Source: Dictyocoela muelleri (Eukaryota > Microsporidia). From it: DNA of 15,487 nt. This document shows, piece by piece, positions 1-8,150 of this stretch; the first letter of the stretch is position 1, and each line of letters opens with the position of its first letter. The position numbers were made by a program, and so were the translations under genes. Location of the stretch: assembly GCA_016256075.1 (NCBI GenBank), contig SDVU01000310.1, positions 1 to 15,487 of the forward strand. The letters run 5' to 3'. The notes beneath the pieces are model-generated. The model was not told the DNA's origin and searched no databases. It saw nothing but the letters and a program-made list of their open reading frames with translations.

Positions 1-87
1 ATTAAAAATTAAAAATTAAAAATTAAAAATTAAAAATTAAAAATTAAAAATTAAAAATTAAAAATTAAAAATTAAAATTAAAAAAAG
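1..87. repeat. (TTAAAAA)n heptamer tandem repeat
   Basis: About eleven near-perfect copies of a 7-bp unit, TTAAAAA on the plus strand, run from the window edge and degrade near 80-87 into A-rich sequence. The array probably continues outside the window. It directly abuts the minus-strand tRNA-like B box at 94-106. Read on the minus strand, the B box is followed by a T-run and then by the TTTTTAA heptamers, which is the arrangement of a SINE 3' tail. It does not match common telomere units. Confidence 0.9.
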
Positions 88-135
88 TTTAATCGAGACT
101 CGAACCTTGTAGCGGGCTAAGCGCGAGACATTTGA
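88..135 (-). repeat. tRNA-like B box, possible SINE 3' part
   Basis: On the minus strand, GGTTCGAGTCT (106 down to 96) closely matches the RNA polymerase III internal B box (GGTTCGANTCC). It is preceded by GC-rich tRNA-like sequence (TCTCGCGCTTAGCCCGCT) that stands out from the AT-rich surroundings. It is followed by GATTAAAC and a T-run that could terminate polymerase III, then by the heptamer tail at 1-87. I could not fit a cloverleaf, and no convincing A box was found at normal spacing, so this is not called as a tRNA gene. The tail after the B box resembles that of the sequence at 15346-15430, which suggests one SINE-like family. An old tRNA pseudogene is the alternative. Confidence 0.4.
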
Positions 136-299
136 TATATAAATATTATTTAATATACAAATACAGTCCAATCCCACTAATTTGAACACCAATATATATA
201 TATGTATATCGACTGTTAATGAATTACAATATACATATTTTGATCTATACGTCAGCGCTCCTATGAACCATGAAATAAAGATAAATATATTCATTCGAA

Positions 300-415
300 A
301 TTATTTTATAGTCTGCTTTGTCGTAAATTTCATATAAGATGATAAAAAATCACTTTATTCGAAGTTTTTATATTTTTTTTGTTAACCGGAATTTTCCGTA
401 GCGAAATTCTGGGTT
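300..415. repeat. Dispersed repeat, copy A
   Basis: The stretch with AAGATGATAAAAAATCACTT and TTCGAAGTTTTT (about 340-372) resembles 3130-3187 (AAGATAAAATACCACTTTAT, CAGTTTTTG) in the same orientation, at roughly 70 percent identity by eye. A GC-richer block at 384-410 containing ACCGGAATTTT resembles, in inverted orientation, the block at 3084-3114. The two copies may therefore be rearranged halves of one foldback-type element. No coding potential is visible. Confidence 0.4.
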
Positions 416-940
416 TACGTCACAAGATTAATAATTTATCCACAGTAGAGTTATAGGAAAAAATGTTTTTATGATTTTAAACCCCTAATGGAATATTTAA
501 AAACGCAGAGGGGCTCACAATGTTACCATTGTTTCATAGTTTATATATATAGTAAGCATAAAAAATAGTGTTTAAATAAAATGGATATCTAATCTAGGGA
601 TTGTAAGAGGTTTTTAATCATTATATATGATAAACTGCCAGCTTTTAGTCAAGGTAAACATTTTTGTGTATCGAATGAAGGCAAAAATGATACTTTTTAG
701 CCAATATAAATATAATTAAGCGGTGAAAAGAGGCAAATGAATTCTTTGTCAATGTTTATACTTCGGAAATAGAATAAATTTCCCAACAAATCTTTAAAAA
801 ATGTAATCTTTTGAAAATTTACGCGATTATGCTTGAAAAATTTAAAATAAAAAGAGATAAATATGTTTCATACATAGAAAATGATTTCATTTTTCCTTAA
901 AAAACCCTAAATAGGTCAAAACTCCGGACCTGGTCCATTT
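416..940. other. AT-rich spacer, no gene seen
   Basis: No conserved protein motif, RNA gene or repeat boundary could be recognised here. The only local structure is an imperfect palindrome CAATGTTACCATTG near 518-531. The sequence becomes C-rich close to the minisatellite that begins at 941. Confidence 0.6.
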
Positions 941-1007
941 ACCTCCCCTAAAAAGGGTGAGGTCTATCCCCCCCCTAAAAAGGGTGAGGACCATCCCTCC
1001 CCTAAAT
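941..1007. repeat. 27-bp minisatellite, about 2.4 copies
   Basis: CCCCTAAAAAGGGTGAGG occurs at 945-962 and 972-989 with a 27-bp period, and a truncated third copy CCCCTAAAT starts near 999. Within each unit CCCT-AAAA-AGGG is self-complementary, so single strands could form small hairpins. It sits just downstream of the minus-strand Merlin transposase relic; whether it belongs to that element is not shown. Confidence 0.8.
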
Positions 1008-1012
1008 AAAAA

Positions 1013-1130
1013 ATTAAAAAAATAATTTATTCGCAATAAAAAATTAATTTATTTTCAATAAAAAAATTAATTTATTTTCAATAAAAAATTAATTTATTCT
1101 CAATAATCAATTAATTTATTCTCAATAAAA
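1013..1130. repeat. 22-bp AT minisatellite, about 5 copies
   Basis: Units related to AATAAAAAATTAATTTATTC follow each other at 1035-1056, 1057-1079, 1080-1101 and 1102-1123 (22, 23, 22 and 22 bp). A degenerate copy precedes them and a partial copy starts at 1124. Differences between units are one to four bases. It directly follows the 27-bp array and lies between it and the Merlin transposase relic. Confidence 0.9.
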
Positions 1131-1170
1131 AAACGTAGCACTAAAAAGATTATTAAAATTTCCCCCACGT

Positions 1171-1994
1171 CTATTCATTTATATATAAATCAAGCATATC
1201 TTTAGTTGTGCCATTTATATTTTTTATCTTCTTTTTACACTTATTCCAGTATATTCGATGTGTTGTGTATGCACATTAGTAATAGGATTGACAAAATGAA
1301 TGCTGTGGTTTATAGTATTATGTTCAAAACCTAAAGTATTTTTAACTCCTCTATAAGCAGCTATTCATCACAATATATTATAGTACCTGGTCTACAAAGA
1401 TCTTCTATAATAGGAAGCAATTTTTGGGAATTTCTTCTCTCTACAATACGCATATAGAATATTGCTTGGTAATATCTTGTATCAACTATATCGAATACCC
1501 ATTTATTTCACTCCGGTCTTCTTTCTCTGTTGTATTTGACCTTATAATCAAATTTACTTTCATCTATATGACAGACTAATCCTTCTCCTCCTAGCTTAAT
1601 TAGATTCCTTTCGTAGAAATCTTCTATCAGTAATCTTAAATTTTTGAAGAACTTCAAAATAGTGTTTTCTTGAGACAATATTATGATACTACCTCAATTT
1701 TTTTCTTCTTGGAGAAGAATAAATTAAAATACCAATCTCTTTTAAAGATAGATTGTAATCCAACAAGCGCGAGTTTAATCATATATATTTAGTGGTCTTA
1801 AATTTGCAGCAGTTCTTATTATTGCATTTAAATACTACGCCGACTTTTATTTTAGCACACTTAACTTCACTCATAACTAAAAAGCAATGGCTACATTTTA
1901 CGTGCCTAATAAGCACTCCCTTCAGTCTGAAGTATTTAATTATCTCACCAGTGCTGTATTCTAGTATTGGTAGTAATGTGTTAAAAAAAATCAT
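1171..1994 (-). pseudogene. Merlin (IS1595/ISXO2-type) transposase relic
   Basis: This would have cut and pasted a Merlin-superfamily DNA transposon. The minus-strand reading starts with ATG at 1994 and opens with a 71-residue stretch: an N-terminal helix region, then a CxxC (KCSHC), and later CNNKNCCKF, which fits the family's zinc ribbon. After interruptions, a DDE core is recognisable. The first Asp lies in HIDESKF (codon 1562-1564), followed by KYNRERRPE, NKWVFDIVDTRYY and RRNSQKLLPIIEDLCRPGTI. The second Asp lies in a CDE segment (1367-1369) followed in another frame by AAYRGVKNTLGFEH. The Glu lies in HTQHIEYT (1254-1256), after INHSIHFVNPITNV. The first two Asp are about 65 residues apart and Asp to Glu about 38, as in IS1016/Merlin enzymes. 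The total (about 274 codons) is near full family length. Several in-frame stops (after KTTKYI, after RERRPE and after CDE) and at least one frameshift near 1360 make it a pseudogene. No terminal inverted repeats could be assigned. Confidence 0.85.
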
Positions 1995-1999
1995 TATTA

Positions 2000-3080
2000 T
2001 TTTAATAGTTCATATTTTACCCATGGGGGGTAAGAAAAGGAATATATCTGTAATTCCTACAATATTTTTCTGGTTTTCTTTAAAGGAGTCGCAGTGTAAT
2101 TTTTTCCTGTTATTTTTCAACTTATATTAAAGATTTAAAAGGTTTTGATTGTTGATGGTACCATCAAGACACACTCACATCAATTTAATCAGTCATTGAC
2201 TATTCAAGGCTATTTTTTAGCAATTTTTTTTTAAATTTTTTATTTTACTGCAAGATAAGTCAGAATAAAATGTAAAGAAATTTTTTTTCTTGCCTATAAA
2301 CAAACAAGATTTTGTTCCCACTGGTTTTCATTACCGATTTTTTATCAGCTCTTTTTTGTCTTTTAAGGTGTTCGACCATAATATAAATTTATATCGTTGT
2401 TTATATCACTATGCTCAATTGACATGGATACAAATACAGCAGTTAGGATTAAAACAGTTTGCAAAACCGGCCCCGTAGCCAAAAAAATTTAAACAATTTT
2501 TTTATTTGCTTTTTTTTAAGATAACAAGGATCTGAAAATCATATAACTATATTTTACAATATATACATGATTCCTCAAAAAATGATCTTTTTTCTTTTTA
2601 TTTATTATTTTGAAGATACTTTTCTCGGTAAAAATACATCTGATAACCCACTTTTTGAAAATAAACGTTAGAATTTTTGAAAGAGTGAAAAAATTCCTTC
2701 CAACTACAACCAATACTATTGAAGCTTGTCATAGAGGTTTACTAGCCTGATTAATATAAGAAATTCAAATTTGGGTATATTTGTGGATTCACTCAGAATA
2801 GAAACAGAGAAGATAAGAAACAAGATCGCTAGGTATTCTACTGGCAAATTTTATAACATTAAAACAACAATGTAAAAAGAAAAAAATATGAATTTATGTT
2901 GAAATGAAAGATAAATGTCTACAAAATATTTTTATCATTTTTAGACGAGTTAAAAAATTGGAATTTTTAGGATAAAATTTTTTGATATTTATATGTTTTT
3001 AATGTAGTTTCATGTAATAATTTTTTTTCGAAACCTCTACTGTGACTAAATTCCAAATCATAATTTTGTGTCTAAAAAGA
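2000..3080. other. AT-rich spacer, no gene identified
   Basis: A 62-codon reading from 2290 to 2478 (plus) ends in slightly GC-richer sequence (ACCGGCCCCGTAGCC), and a stop-free stretch of about 38 codons lies near 2760-2875. Neither shows a domain or motif I recognise. TTACCC-ATGGG-GGGTAA near 2018-2034 and the palindrome at 2152-2167 are the only structured sites. The rest is homopolymer-rich AT sequence without clear repeat boundaries. Confidence 0.5.
2152..2167. other. Perfect 16-bp palindrome
   Basis: TTGATGGTACCATCAA is a perfect inverted repeat with no spacer. It is unusual in composition for the neighbourhood and sits about 160 bp upstream of the start of the minus-strand Merlin transposase relic. 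It could be a protein-binding site, the junction of two abutting inverted sequences, or chance. Nothing else in the sequence decides between these. Confidence 0.5.
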
Positions 3081-3083
3081 CCT

Positions 3084-3187
3084 CAATTCCGCCACAGGCG
3101 AAATTCCGGTCAGCATTTTTATTGACCGCTCTGTGTAAAAATTTAATATTGGAAGATAAAATACCACTTTATTCACAGTTTTTGTTT
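3084..3187. repeat. Dispersed repeat, copy B
   Basis: The GC-richer block AATTCCGCCACAGGCGAAAT followed by TCCGGTCAGC (3084-3114) is the inverted counterpart of the block at 384-410. The adjoining 3118-3187 matches 300-372 in direct orientation. This mixture of direct and inverted similarity is expected if both are fragments of a foldback element. Neither copy has clear ends, target duplication or coding capacity. ACCGGAATGGG near 3451 could mark a further remnant. Confidence 0.35.
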
Positions 3188-3366
3188 ATTTTTAATTAAT
3201 TTAATTGTGAATTTAATAAGAATCGTAGATTTCGTAATTTCTAGAATGTAATTTAAGGTAAAAATTTAAATAAAAAATCATTATTTTTTCATTTCTATGA
3301 TATTTTAACAAAATAGAGCAGTTTCAGAAATTTTAAATCTACGAAAAAAAATCTCGGGTCACGAAT

Positions 3367-3386
3367 GTTTTTCCCCATGGAAAAAC
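3367..3386. other. Short perfect hairpin (8-bp stem)
   Basis: GTTTTTCC and GGAAAAAC are perfect complements separated by CCAT. Nothing nearby (no gene end, no T-run of terminator type) gives it a role. It may simply be part of an unidentified repeat. Confidence 0.5.
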
Positions 3387-3677
3387 GGGATATATAATTA
3401 TATTTACAATTTAACTCATTTTAAAATTGGGAGAAAAGAACGACCTAAAACCGGAATGGGAAAAAATGTCTAAATCCCAAATCTCACTTTCTTAGAGGCT
3501 TAAATCTCAATAAAATATCGAATTCAAAATATGAGATTTATAAAAAATAATCGAAAAAAAATTTAGTTTATATGGAAATTTGACAATATTCATAATTTCT
3601 ACCCTAGAGATGTTTTAAACTTGATCTTTAGACCTTTGATTTTAGTTCGCATATACGTCACTTCGTTAGTTTTACCT

Positions 3678-3790
3678 CATTTTAACCCCACTAGGTGGTC
3701 TAAAATAACGCTTAAATTTTTCTAAAAAATATATAGCTATAAACAACTCGAAGATTTATATGAAAGAGCATGTTTTTAGTTTTTTCAACT
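3678..3790 (+). repeat. Single arm of a dispersed foldback repeat
   Basis: Starting at CATTTTAACCCCACTAGG and including AAAATAACGCTTAAATTT and AAAGAGCATGTTTTTAGTTT, this block matches the left arm at about 9474-9600 and, in inverted orientation, the right arm at about 9636-9770. The shared TTTTAACCCC start, ATAACGC block and GAGCATGTTTTTAG end occur in the same order. No complementary second arm was found downstream before the 5' LTR, so this appears to be a truncated or solo arm. Confidence 0.65.
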
Positions 3791-4167
3791 CTTCAAGTTG
3801 CTTCTAAATATATTTTTTCTGCAAGATTTAATATTTTTTAATCCAACACTATATATATTATTTTTACCCAATAACTAAAAATAAATTTGTAAATTATTTA
3901 AGAATCATTAAAAACTAGCTGAAATTATAATTAAGTTACCTTTTTAAAGCTTATGTATTAATATTTTTTTACTGGTTTCTATTATTTCCGTAATCCTTAT
4001 ATTTTTTTTATTCGCAATCATTCACGAGTTTTCAATTTTTAATGTATGATTTCCTATTTTGCTATTTACATACTCTTTTGAAAGGTTAATAATATAATTT
4101 AAAAAACAATTACGGGTTTTATTTTAAAATTAGTTTTACCGGAAAAAACCCAATTTATTATATTTAC

Positions 4168-4445
4168 TGTAATGCTATAGACACCATTACATTAGCAAAT
4201 TTCTAATTAAAACTGCACGTGACTCTAAATTTCAAGAAAAACATTCTAACATGACATTTCACATAATAAATAAATTAATCAACTTTTAAAATTAGTGATA
4301 TAAAAGTTATAAATAAGGGCCTATAATTCAGACCCATCCATTGGAGGAGTCGCAATCAATTTGTAAGTTCAAATAAAAAAGTTTTAGCTAAATCTTTATA
4401 TATTAATTTCTTGGTCCACAAAGCCACATATGGTGAGGACCAACA
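4168..4445 (+). repeat. 5' LTR of the Ty3/gypsy element
   Basis: It begins TGTAATGCTATAGACACC and aligns along its whole length to the 3' LTR, including AATTAAAACT, CATTTCACAT, CTTTTAAAATTA, TATAAATA, ATTCAGACCC, AGTCG, AAGTTCAAATAA, AAATCTTTATATATTAA and TGAGGACC. The similarity ends at 4441. If the termini follow the usual TG...CA rule, the end is 4445. Confidence 0.92.
4308..4315 (+). promoter_or_regulatory. TATA box of the 5' LTR
   Basis: TATAAATA is preserved at the equivalent position in both LTRs (4308-4315 and 9335-9342), about 140 bp into each, despite strong divergence elsewhere. This is the expected place for the U3 promoter that drives the element's RNA. Activity today is not implied. 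Confidence 0.6.
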
Positions 4446-5300
4446 CATCTTAATTTCAAGAAAGATAAACTAATGAATAGCATAAAGAACGACTAAAATC
4501 TGGCAAAACAACCATTAAACCTAAATAAAACCTAGAGATATCCACATTCGAATATAAAAATAATATAACAGGATTAAAAATGCTTCACATGATAAACATA
4601 CTAGACTCAATCGAAAATCAGGATGTAATCAGCTGTGTATTGATCTTTAATAAGGATCAAAACTCAGCAACTGATCTCATGAAACCCAAATCTACTTTAT
4701 GAAACTCATAAAAAACGTCGAAATTTAGCATGATCCAGAGATCATCATGATGTCATGATTATTTACCCCTGCTTTTAAAACAGAAATATAATGCTGATCA
4801 TGTGTACAATTACATTGAAAGATTATCTACACTGAGACTGAGTAACTACTACACTATAAGGAAATTTGCATCTGATATTGAGATCAATTGTAAGAAGTTA
4901 GGTATATGTCTGGAGTGAGACCTTGTTAAACAGAAAATATAATAAATTTTCTTCAATGGCCTTGATCCTTACGCACAACTTGAACTCTCAAAATACTCAT
5001 AACGAGGCTATAAATCTGTTTATGAACATAATATCAACCGAAAAGATAATAATAGAAAACTCGCAGAAAAAACTATTATACGCCCAAGAAGTTACACGAA
5101 TTGACGATAGAAGAATTAATTATATAAATAATAACTTTAAAACTGCTAAAACACAGGAAAGAGACGACGAAAAAAATATTCTTTTCATAAGTCAAATACA
5201 CATAACGACTAATAATGTAGGTCAAATAGTAAGTTAAACGATAAAAATAATAAATTATACCCGGAAATAAAACAACGTCCTTACAGAAACCAGTTCCAAA
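4446..5300 (+). pseudogene. gag region of the LTR element
   Basis: This interval lies between the 5' LTR and the protease signature, where Ty3/gypsy elements encode Gag. The longest open stretch, 4923-5237 (104 codons), is rich in Asn, Ile, Lys and Glu. I see no zinc-knuckle (CCHC) motif, so the assignment rests on position alone. The region is a decayed fossil. Confidence 0.45.
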
Positions 5301-5304
5301 AATA

Positions 5305-5640
5305 AACACTACATTAATCTTAGTAACATTCGGAAATAAACAATATAATGCTATCCTAGATAGTGGAGCTGAACATAATTATATATCTAATAAAGTAATT
5401 GAAAACATAAATATAGCTGAAATAAAAAATTCGAAAACAAAGAAGATTAAATTAGAAAATATAACCACTATTAACACCAATAAATACATAGAAAATTACT
5501 ACGGATTTTAGACAATCTAATAACACAAATAAAGGGAAATTTCAATGTTATTGATGAATTAAATACATCATTTTTATTGGGAATGATTTTATCCTTAAAA
5601 TAAAGTTATTATCGACATTAAAAATGAAACAATAAAAATT
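5305..5640 (+). pseudogene. Retroelement aspartic protease region
   Basis: The reading TLILVTFGNKQYNAILDSGA followed by EHNYIS shows the strand, turn and Asp-Ser-Gly active-site motif (codons 5359-5367) of retropepsins, which release mature proteins from Gag-Pol. Its place between gag and reverse transcriptase is normal for Ty3/gypsy. Confidence 0.75.
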
Positions 5641-5659
5641 GATTAACACGAGTACGAGC

Positions 5660-6117
5660 TTAAACTAAATTCAAGAAACCCTCGAAATAGGACGATTAAC
5701 TTCTTTAAAAAAATATTATAAATAAAGAATGATAGGTAAAAATTTGCCGAAATGATTTAAAATTTCCGTAAGAGTAACCCAGAACGCGGTGAAGTTAATA
5801 TAACATAACATGATATTATATTATATGAAAAGCTCGATTCTTTCAAGAAACAATATGAGGGGCCTCTAGCCATTGATAAAGACGTTAAAAGTCATTTAAA
5901 TGAATTGATTGAGATGAGAATAATTAAAAAAAACTCTTTATTTATATAGCCAGATTTTTTTCACCAAGAAATCGAAACGAAAATTATGCTTAATAGTAGA
6001 TTGCAGACATCTAAATGATGTGCCAGTTAAAGCACATAATCTCATACCGAAGAAAATGGAAATCTTATTCAAGTTAAAAGTGTGTAAATTGTCTACAGAA
6101 CTCGATATAGATCGAGG
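5660..6117 (+). pseudogene. Reverse transcriptase, N-terminal part
   Basis: HLNELIEMRIIKKNS (about 5890-5940) fits the fingers region of Ty3/gypsy RT, where a linker of the form 'ell..giI..S' precedes the first conserved block. LVDCRHLND-like and LSTELDI-like readings follow towards 6110. Similarity stops abruptly at the 8-bp flanking repeat of the inserted DNA element and resumes at 7194. This part of the LTR element is broken. Confidence 0.7.
6110..6117. repeat. Left 8-bp target duplication of inserted element
   Basis: GATCGAGG directly precedes the inserted element. Its partner GATCAAGG lies at 7194-7201, matching at seven of eight positions. Both fall within reverse-transcriptase sequence, so the insertion point in the retrotransposon is well defined. 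Confidence 0.75.
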
Positions 6118-6552
6118 AGGTCTTCTTGCGTAAGTTGATTTTTATTAAGGTAGTTAACTTTGACAAATTTTTTAAAAATTTAATTAATAAAAAATATTAA
6201 TAAATATGTTAGTTGAATATAGCTTTAATATTTCTTTAGAAATTTTATAAATTCCTTTTGATTTGAATTAATAAAAAAAACATCACCCGAATAAATATTA
6301 TGTTATACATAGTCAATATCTTTGCGCATTACTCCATGTTATTTTCTCATTTATGCTTTTAAGTGTGACAAATATCTGGTTATCGTCTTCTTGGACATCT
6401 TTTCTTTTCTGAAAATATCGAAATATACTAAATATAGCATTAGTAAAGGATAATGAAATTTTTTCATATTCTCTTGTATACAGATTTTAAGAATCAGTTT
6501 ACTAAACTTGGCATTAGAGACTTATATTTTATATTGATATATAAAATATGTA

Positions 6553-6560
6553 TATAAGAC
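6553..6560. repeat. Left target duplication of nested MITE
   Basis: TATAAGAC, repeated exactly at 6946-6953 immediately after the MITE's right end. An exact 8-bp direct repeat touching both inverted-repeat ends marks an insertion by a transposase that makes 8-bp staggered cuts. Confidence 0.9.
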
Positions 6561-6945
6561 GTGGCTTCTTTCGAAAGATGTCTACATTGTCATAGGCATC
6601 TTTTGAAAGAAAAGCATTTTTTAAAATTAAAAAAACTTACCCGTATACTTTCAAAATTATTAGATAATATTTTTGTTATATCTTATCTTGAGGTCTTCCC
6701 CTCTAGAAAAAATATCGTGAACTACGTGATATTTCATTTTCAGGGGATAATAAGAAATTTTTTCTATCCCTCCCCTAGGCCATATTTCGTAGTTTACGAT
6801 ATTTTTTCTAGAGAAGAGGTCTCTAATGAAAGTTAGAATTAAATATTATTAAAATTATTTAATAAAAATTTTAAATTTTATTTTTAAAAAAAAATATTTA
6901 AAATTTTGGGACCCTTGGTGGTAGGCATCCTTCGAAAGAAGCCTC
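6561..6945. mobile_element. 385-bp MITE with 8-bp target duplication
   Basis: The left end reads GTGGCTTCTTTCGAAAGATG, and the complement of the right end reads GAGGCTTCTTTCGAAGGATG; with the following bases the inverted repeats are about 25 bp with four mismatches. TATAAGAC flanks both sides exactly. An internal near-copy of the terminal motif (CATCTTTTGAAAGAAAAGC at 6597-6615) makes the left end itself foldable. A second, larger inverted repeat (6690-6823) occupies the middle. The open frame 6561-6836 across it encodes nothing recognisable and is treated as chance. It is the younger insertion relative to the 6118-7193 element. Confidence 0.88.
6690..6823. repeat. Internal foldback in the nested MITE
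   Basis: CTCTAGAAAAAATATCG plus GAACTACG (6701-6726) is complementary to 6788-6813 with two mismatches, and weaker complementarity continues outwards into GAGGTCTTCC and GAGAAGAGGTCTC. The arms are about 36 bp with a 61-bp loop. Outer ends beginning AGGTCTTC echo the terminus of the 6118-7193 element. It could be a fourth insertion layer or simply part of the MITE's own structure. I saw no flanking duplication. Confidence 0.7.
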
Positions 6946-6953
6946 TATAAGAC
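6946..6953. repeat. Right target duplication of nested MITE
   Basis: TATAAGAC, an exact copy of 6553-6560, immediately follows the right inverted repeat. Confidence 0.9.
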
Positions 6954-7193
6954 AATAAAATTTTTTTATCTTTTGATAATGCTATATTAGCAATTTAAGG
7001 TTTTTTTTCAAAAAGGAGGGTGAGTAGGAACAGGGAAACATATTTCTCTCAATATAAAAATCAAATAGGCAGCCAATATCTATGAAATTTCTATCGAAAA
7101 CATTTAAAATTATAGGTTATATTTTTTATAAGTTTCTTTTTCTTTGTAGCGTGAGTAGACCATAAAAATGGGTACAATTACGCCAGAAGACCC

Positions 7194-7780
7194 GATCAAG
7201 GTTTTATCAAATAAATATAAAACAAGAAGATGTTCTAAAAACAAGATTTAGAGTTAGGAAAGAGACTTATGTATTTAAAAGGAATGCCATTGGGATTAAA
7301 AATGCTGTGTTTACCTTCCGAATTGCGATTAATAAATCAATAAAAGGTTTGCCAAACACTTATTGCTATATAAATGATACAATAATAGCTTCTATGATTT
7401 CAAATATCATGTTATGAGGTCGAAAGAGTCTTTGGACATCTTTATAAACAAAATTTCTCAATAAATTATGATAAATGCCAATTCGCTGAGCTCGAAGTAC
7501 AATTCCTTGGCTATACAGTTAACTCTAAAGGTATAAGAATAGAAACATCTAAAAATAAAGATTTTAAACAAAAGGTACAGAAAACCAAAAAAACAGTAGG
7601 ACCCTGTTAGGATTCATGAATTGGTTCAGAACCTGTATACCGAACATATCATTACATCTATTAAGCTTTTATGAAAAACTCGAAAACACAGGTAAATCTA
7701 TCAAGTTGGATAATTAGGATGAGGAAAACTTGAGTAAGTTAATGAGTATAATCAAAAAACAAAAAATAAGATTCAATGTC
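7194..7780 (+). pseudogene. Reverse transcriptase, C-terminal part and connection
   Basis: Right after the inserted element, a reading with FYQINIKQEDVLKT and KGMPLGLKNA matches the RT block around the conserved 'F..MPFGL.NAP'. CYINDTIIAS near 7365-7392 corresponds to the catalytic palm block. EVQFLGYTVNSKGI (about 7490-7540) matches the 'FLG..V...GI' block, and GFMNWFRTCIPNISLHL (about 7610-7660) matches the 'FLGL.NYYR.FIPNFS' segment before RNase H. This is typical Ty3/gypsy order. It is decayed. Confidence 0.82.
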
Positions 7781-8150
7781 TTGACTTAAATAGGGGGTTT
7801 GACATTTGGTGGACACACAGAATATAGTTTTAGGCTCCTTCTTAACAGAGGACACTAAACTGTCGGACTCTCTGTAATTTCAAAGGATCTTAAATGAATT
7901 ATACAATTGTTGAGAAAAAAGCCTTGGTGATACTAGACTTCATGAACACTTTATACCATTAATTTTTGTATCAAAAGTAAACATATTTGCTGAAAACAAA
8001 AATATGCTATTTAAAGGGGATCTCACACAAATAAAGCATCGCTGGTTACTACTACTCGAAGAACACGACTACACACTTAAACATATAACAAGCAGATAAA
8101 ATAGTGATGCAGATACACTTTCTAGAATCGTGGTTGAAATATCAAATAAC
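7781..8150 (+). pseudogene. RNase H region of the LTR element
   Basis: Between the RT connection and the integrase finger lie readings with weak but ordered similarity to Ty3/gypsy RNase H. These include a 'KALVILDFMN'-like segment (about 7915-7945) and, near 8020-8130, a 'HRWLLLLEEHDY' block followed by an 'SDADTLSR' segment, equivalent to 'RW.l.L.eyd..i.y..G..N..AD.LSR'. The domain would degrade the RNA strand during reverse transcription. Fossil. Confidence 0.7.

Larger units (their letters stand above)
6118..7193. mobile_element. Non-autonomous DNA transposon (8-bp duplication) inside RT
   Basis: This 1,076-bp segment has no retrotransposon similarity and splits the RT region. Its ends are inverted repeats: AGGTCTTCTTGCGTAA at the left, and the complement of the right end reads GGGTCTTCTGGCGTAA (14 of 16 match). 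It is flanked by GATCGAGG and GATCAAGG. An 8-bp duplication with short GG-starting inverted repeats suits the Merlin superfamily. hAT also makes 8-bp duplications but usually has CAGGG/TAGGG-type ends. I recognise no transposase inside, and excluding the nested MITE only about 680 bp remain, so it appears non-autonomous. It arrived after the LTR element and before the MITE at 6561-6945. Confidence 0.8.

Noticed and set aside
58-294. 78-codon minus-strand open frame
   Set aside because: It runs through the heptamer repeat and the tRNA-like B box and consists mainly of Ile, Tyr, Leu and Phe, as AT-rich chance frames do. No motif.
941-1130. CRISPR-like array
   Set aside because: Units are directly contiguous without unique spacers, so these are ordinary minisatellites.
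1792-2130. 112-codon plus-strand open frame
   Set aside because: It is the antisense shadow of the Merlin transposase N-terminus (1779-1994), which has real cysteine motifs on the other strand.
2290-2478. 62-codon plus-strand frame ending in GC-richer sequence
   Set aside because: No recognisable domain, no conserved context, and a length expected by chance.
4431-4441. TGGTGAGGACC as the tRNA primer-binding site of the LTR element
   Set aside because: The same sequence (TGATGAGGACC) is present at the equivalent place in the 3' LTR, so it lies inside the LTR and not after it.
6561-6836. 91-codon open frame, CxxC-like start (CLHCHRH)
   Set aside because: It begins exactly at the MITE terminus and crosses the MITE's internal inverted repeat, so it reflects repeat structure and is not a zinc-finger gene.
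6118-7193. Interpretation of the RT interruption as a spliceosomal intron (GTAAG near the left end)
   Set aside because: Terminal inverted repeats and 8-bp flanking direct repeats explain the boundaries better, and a nested MITE inside shows it is transposon territory.
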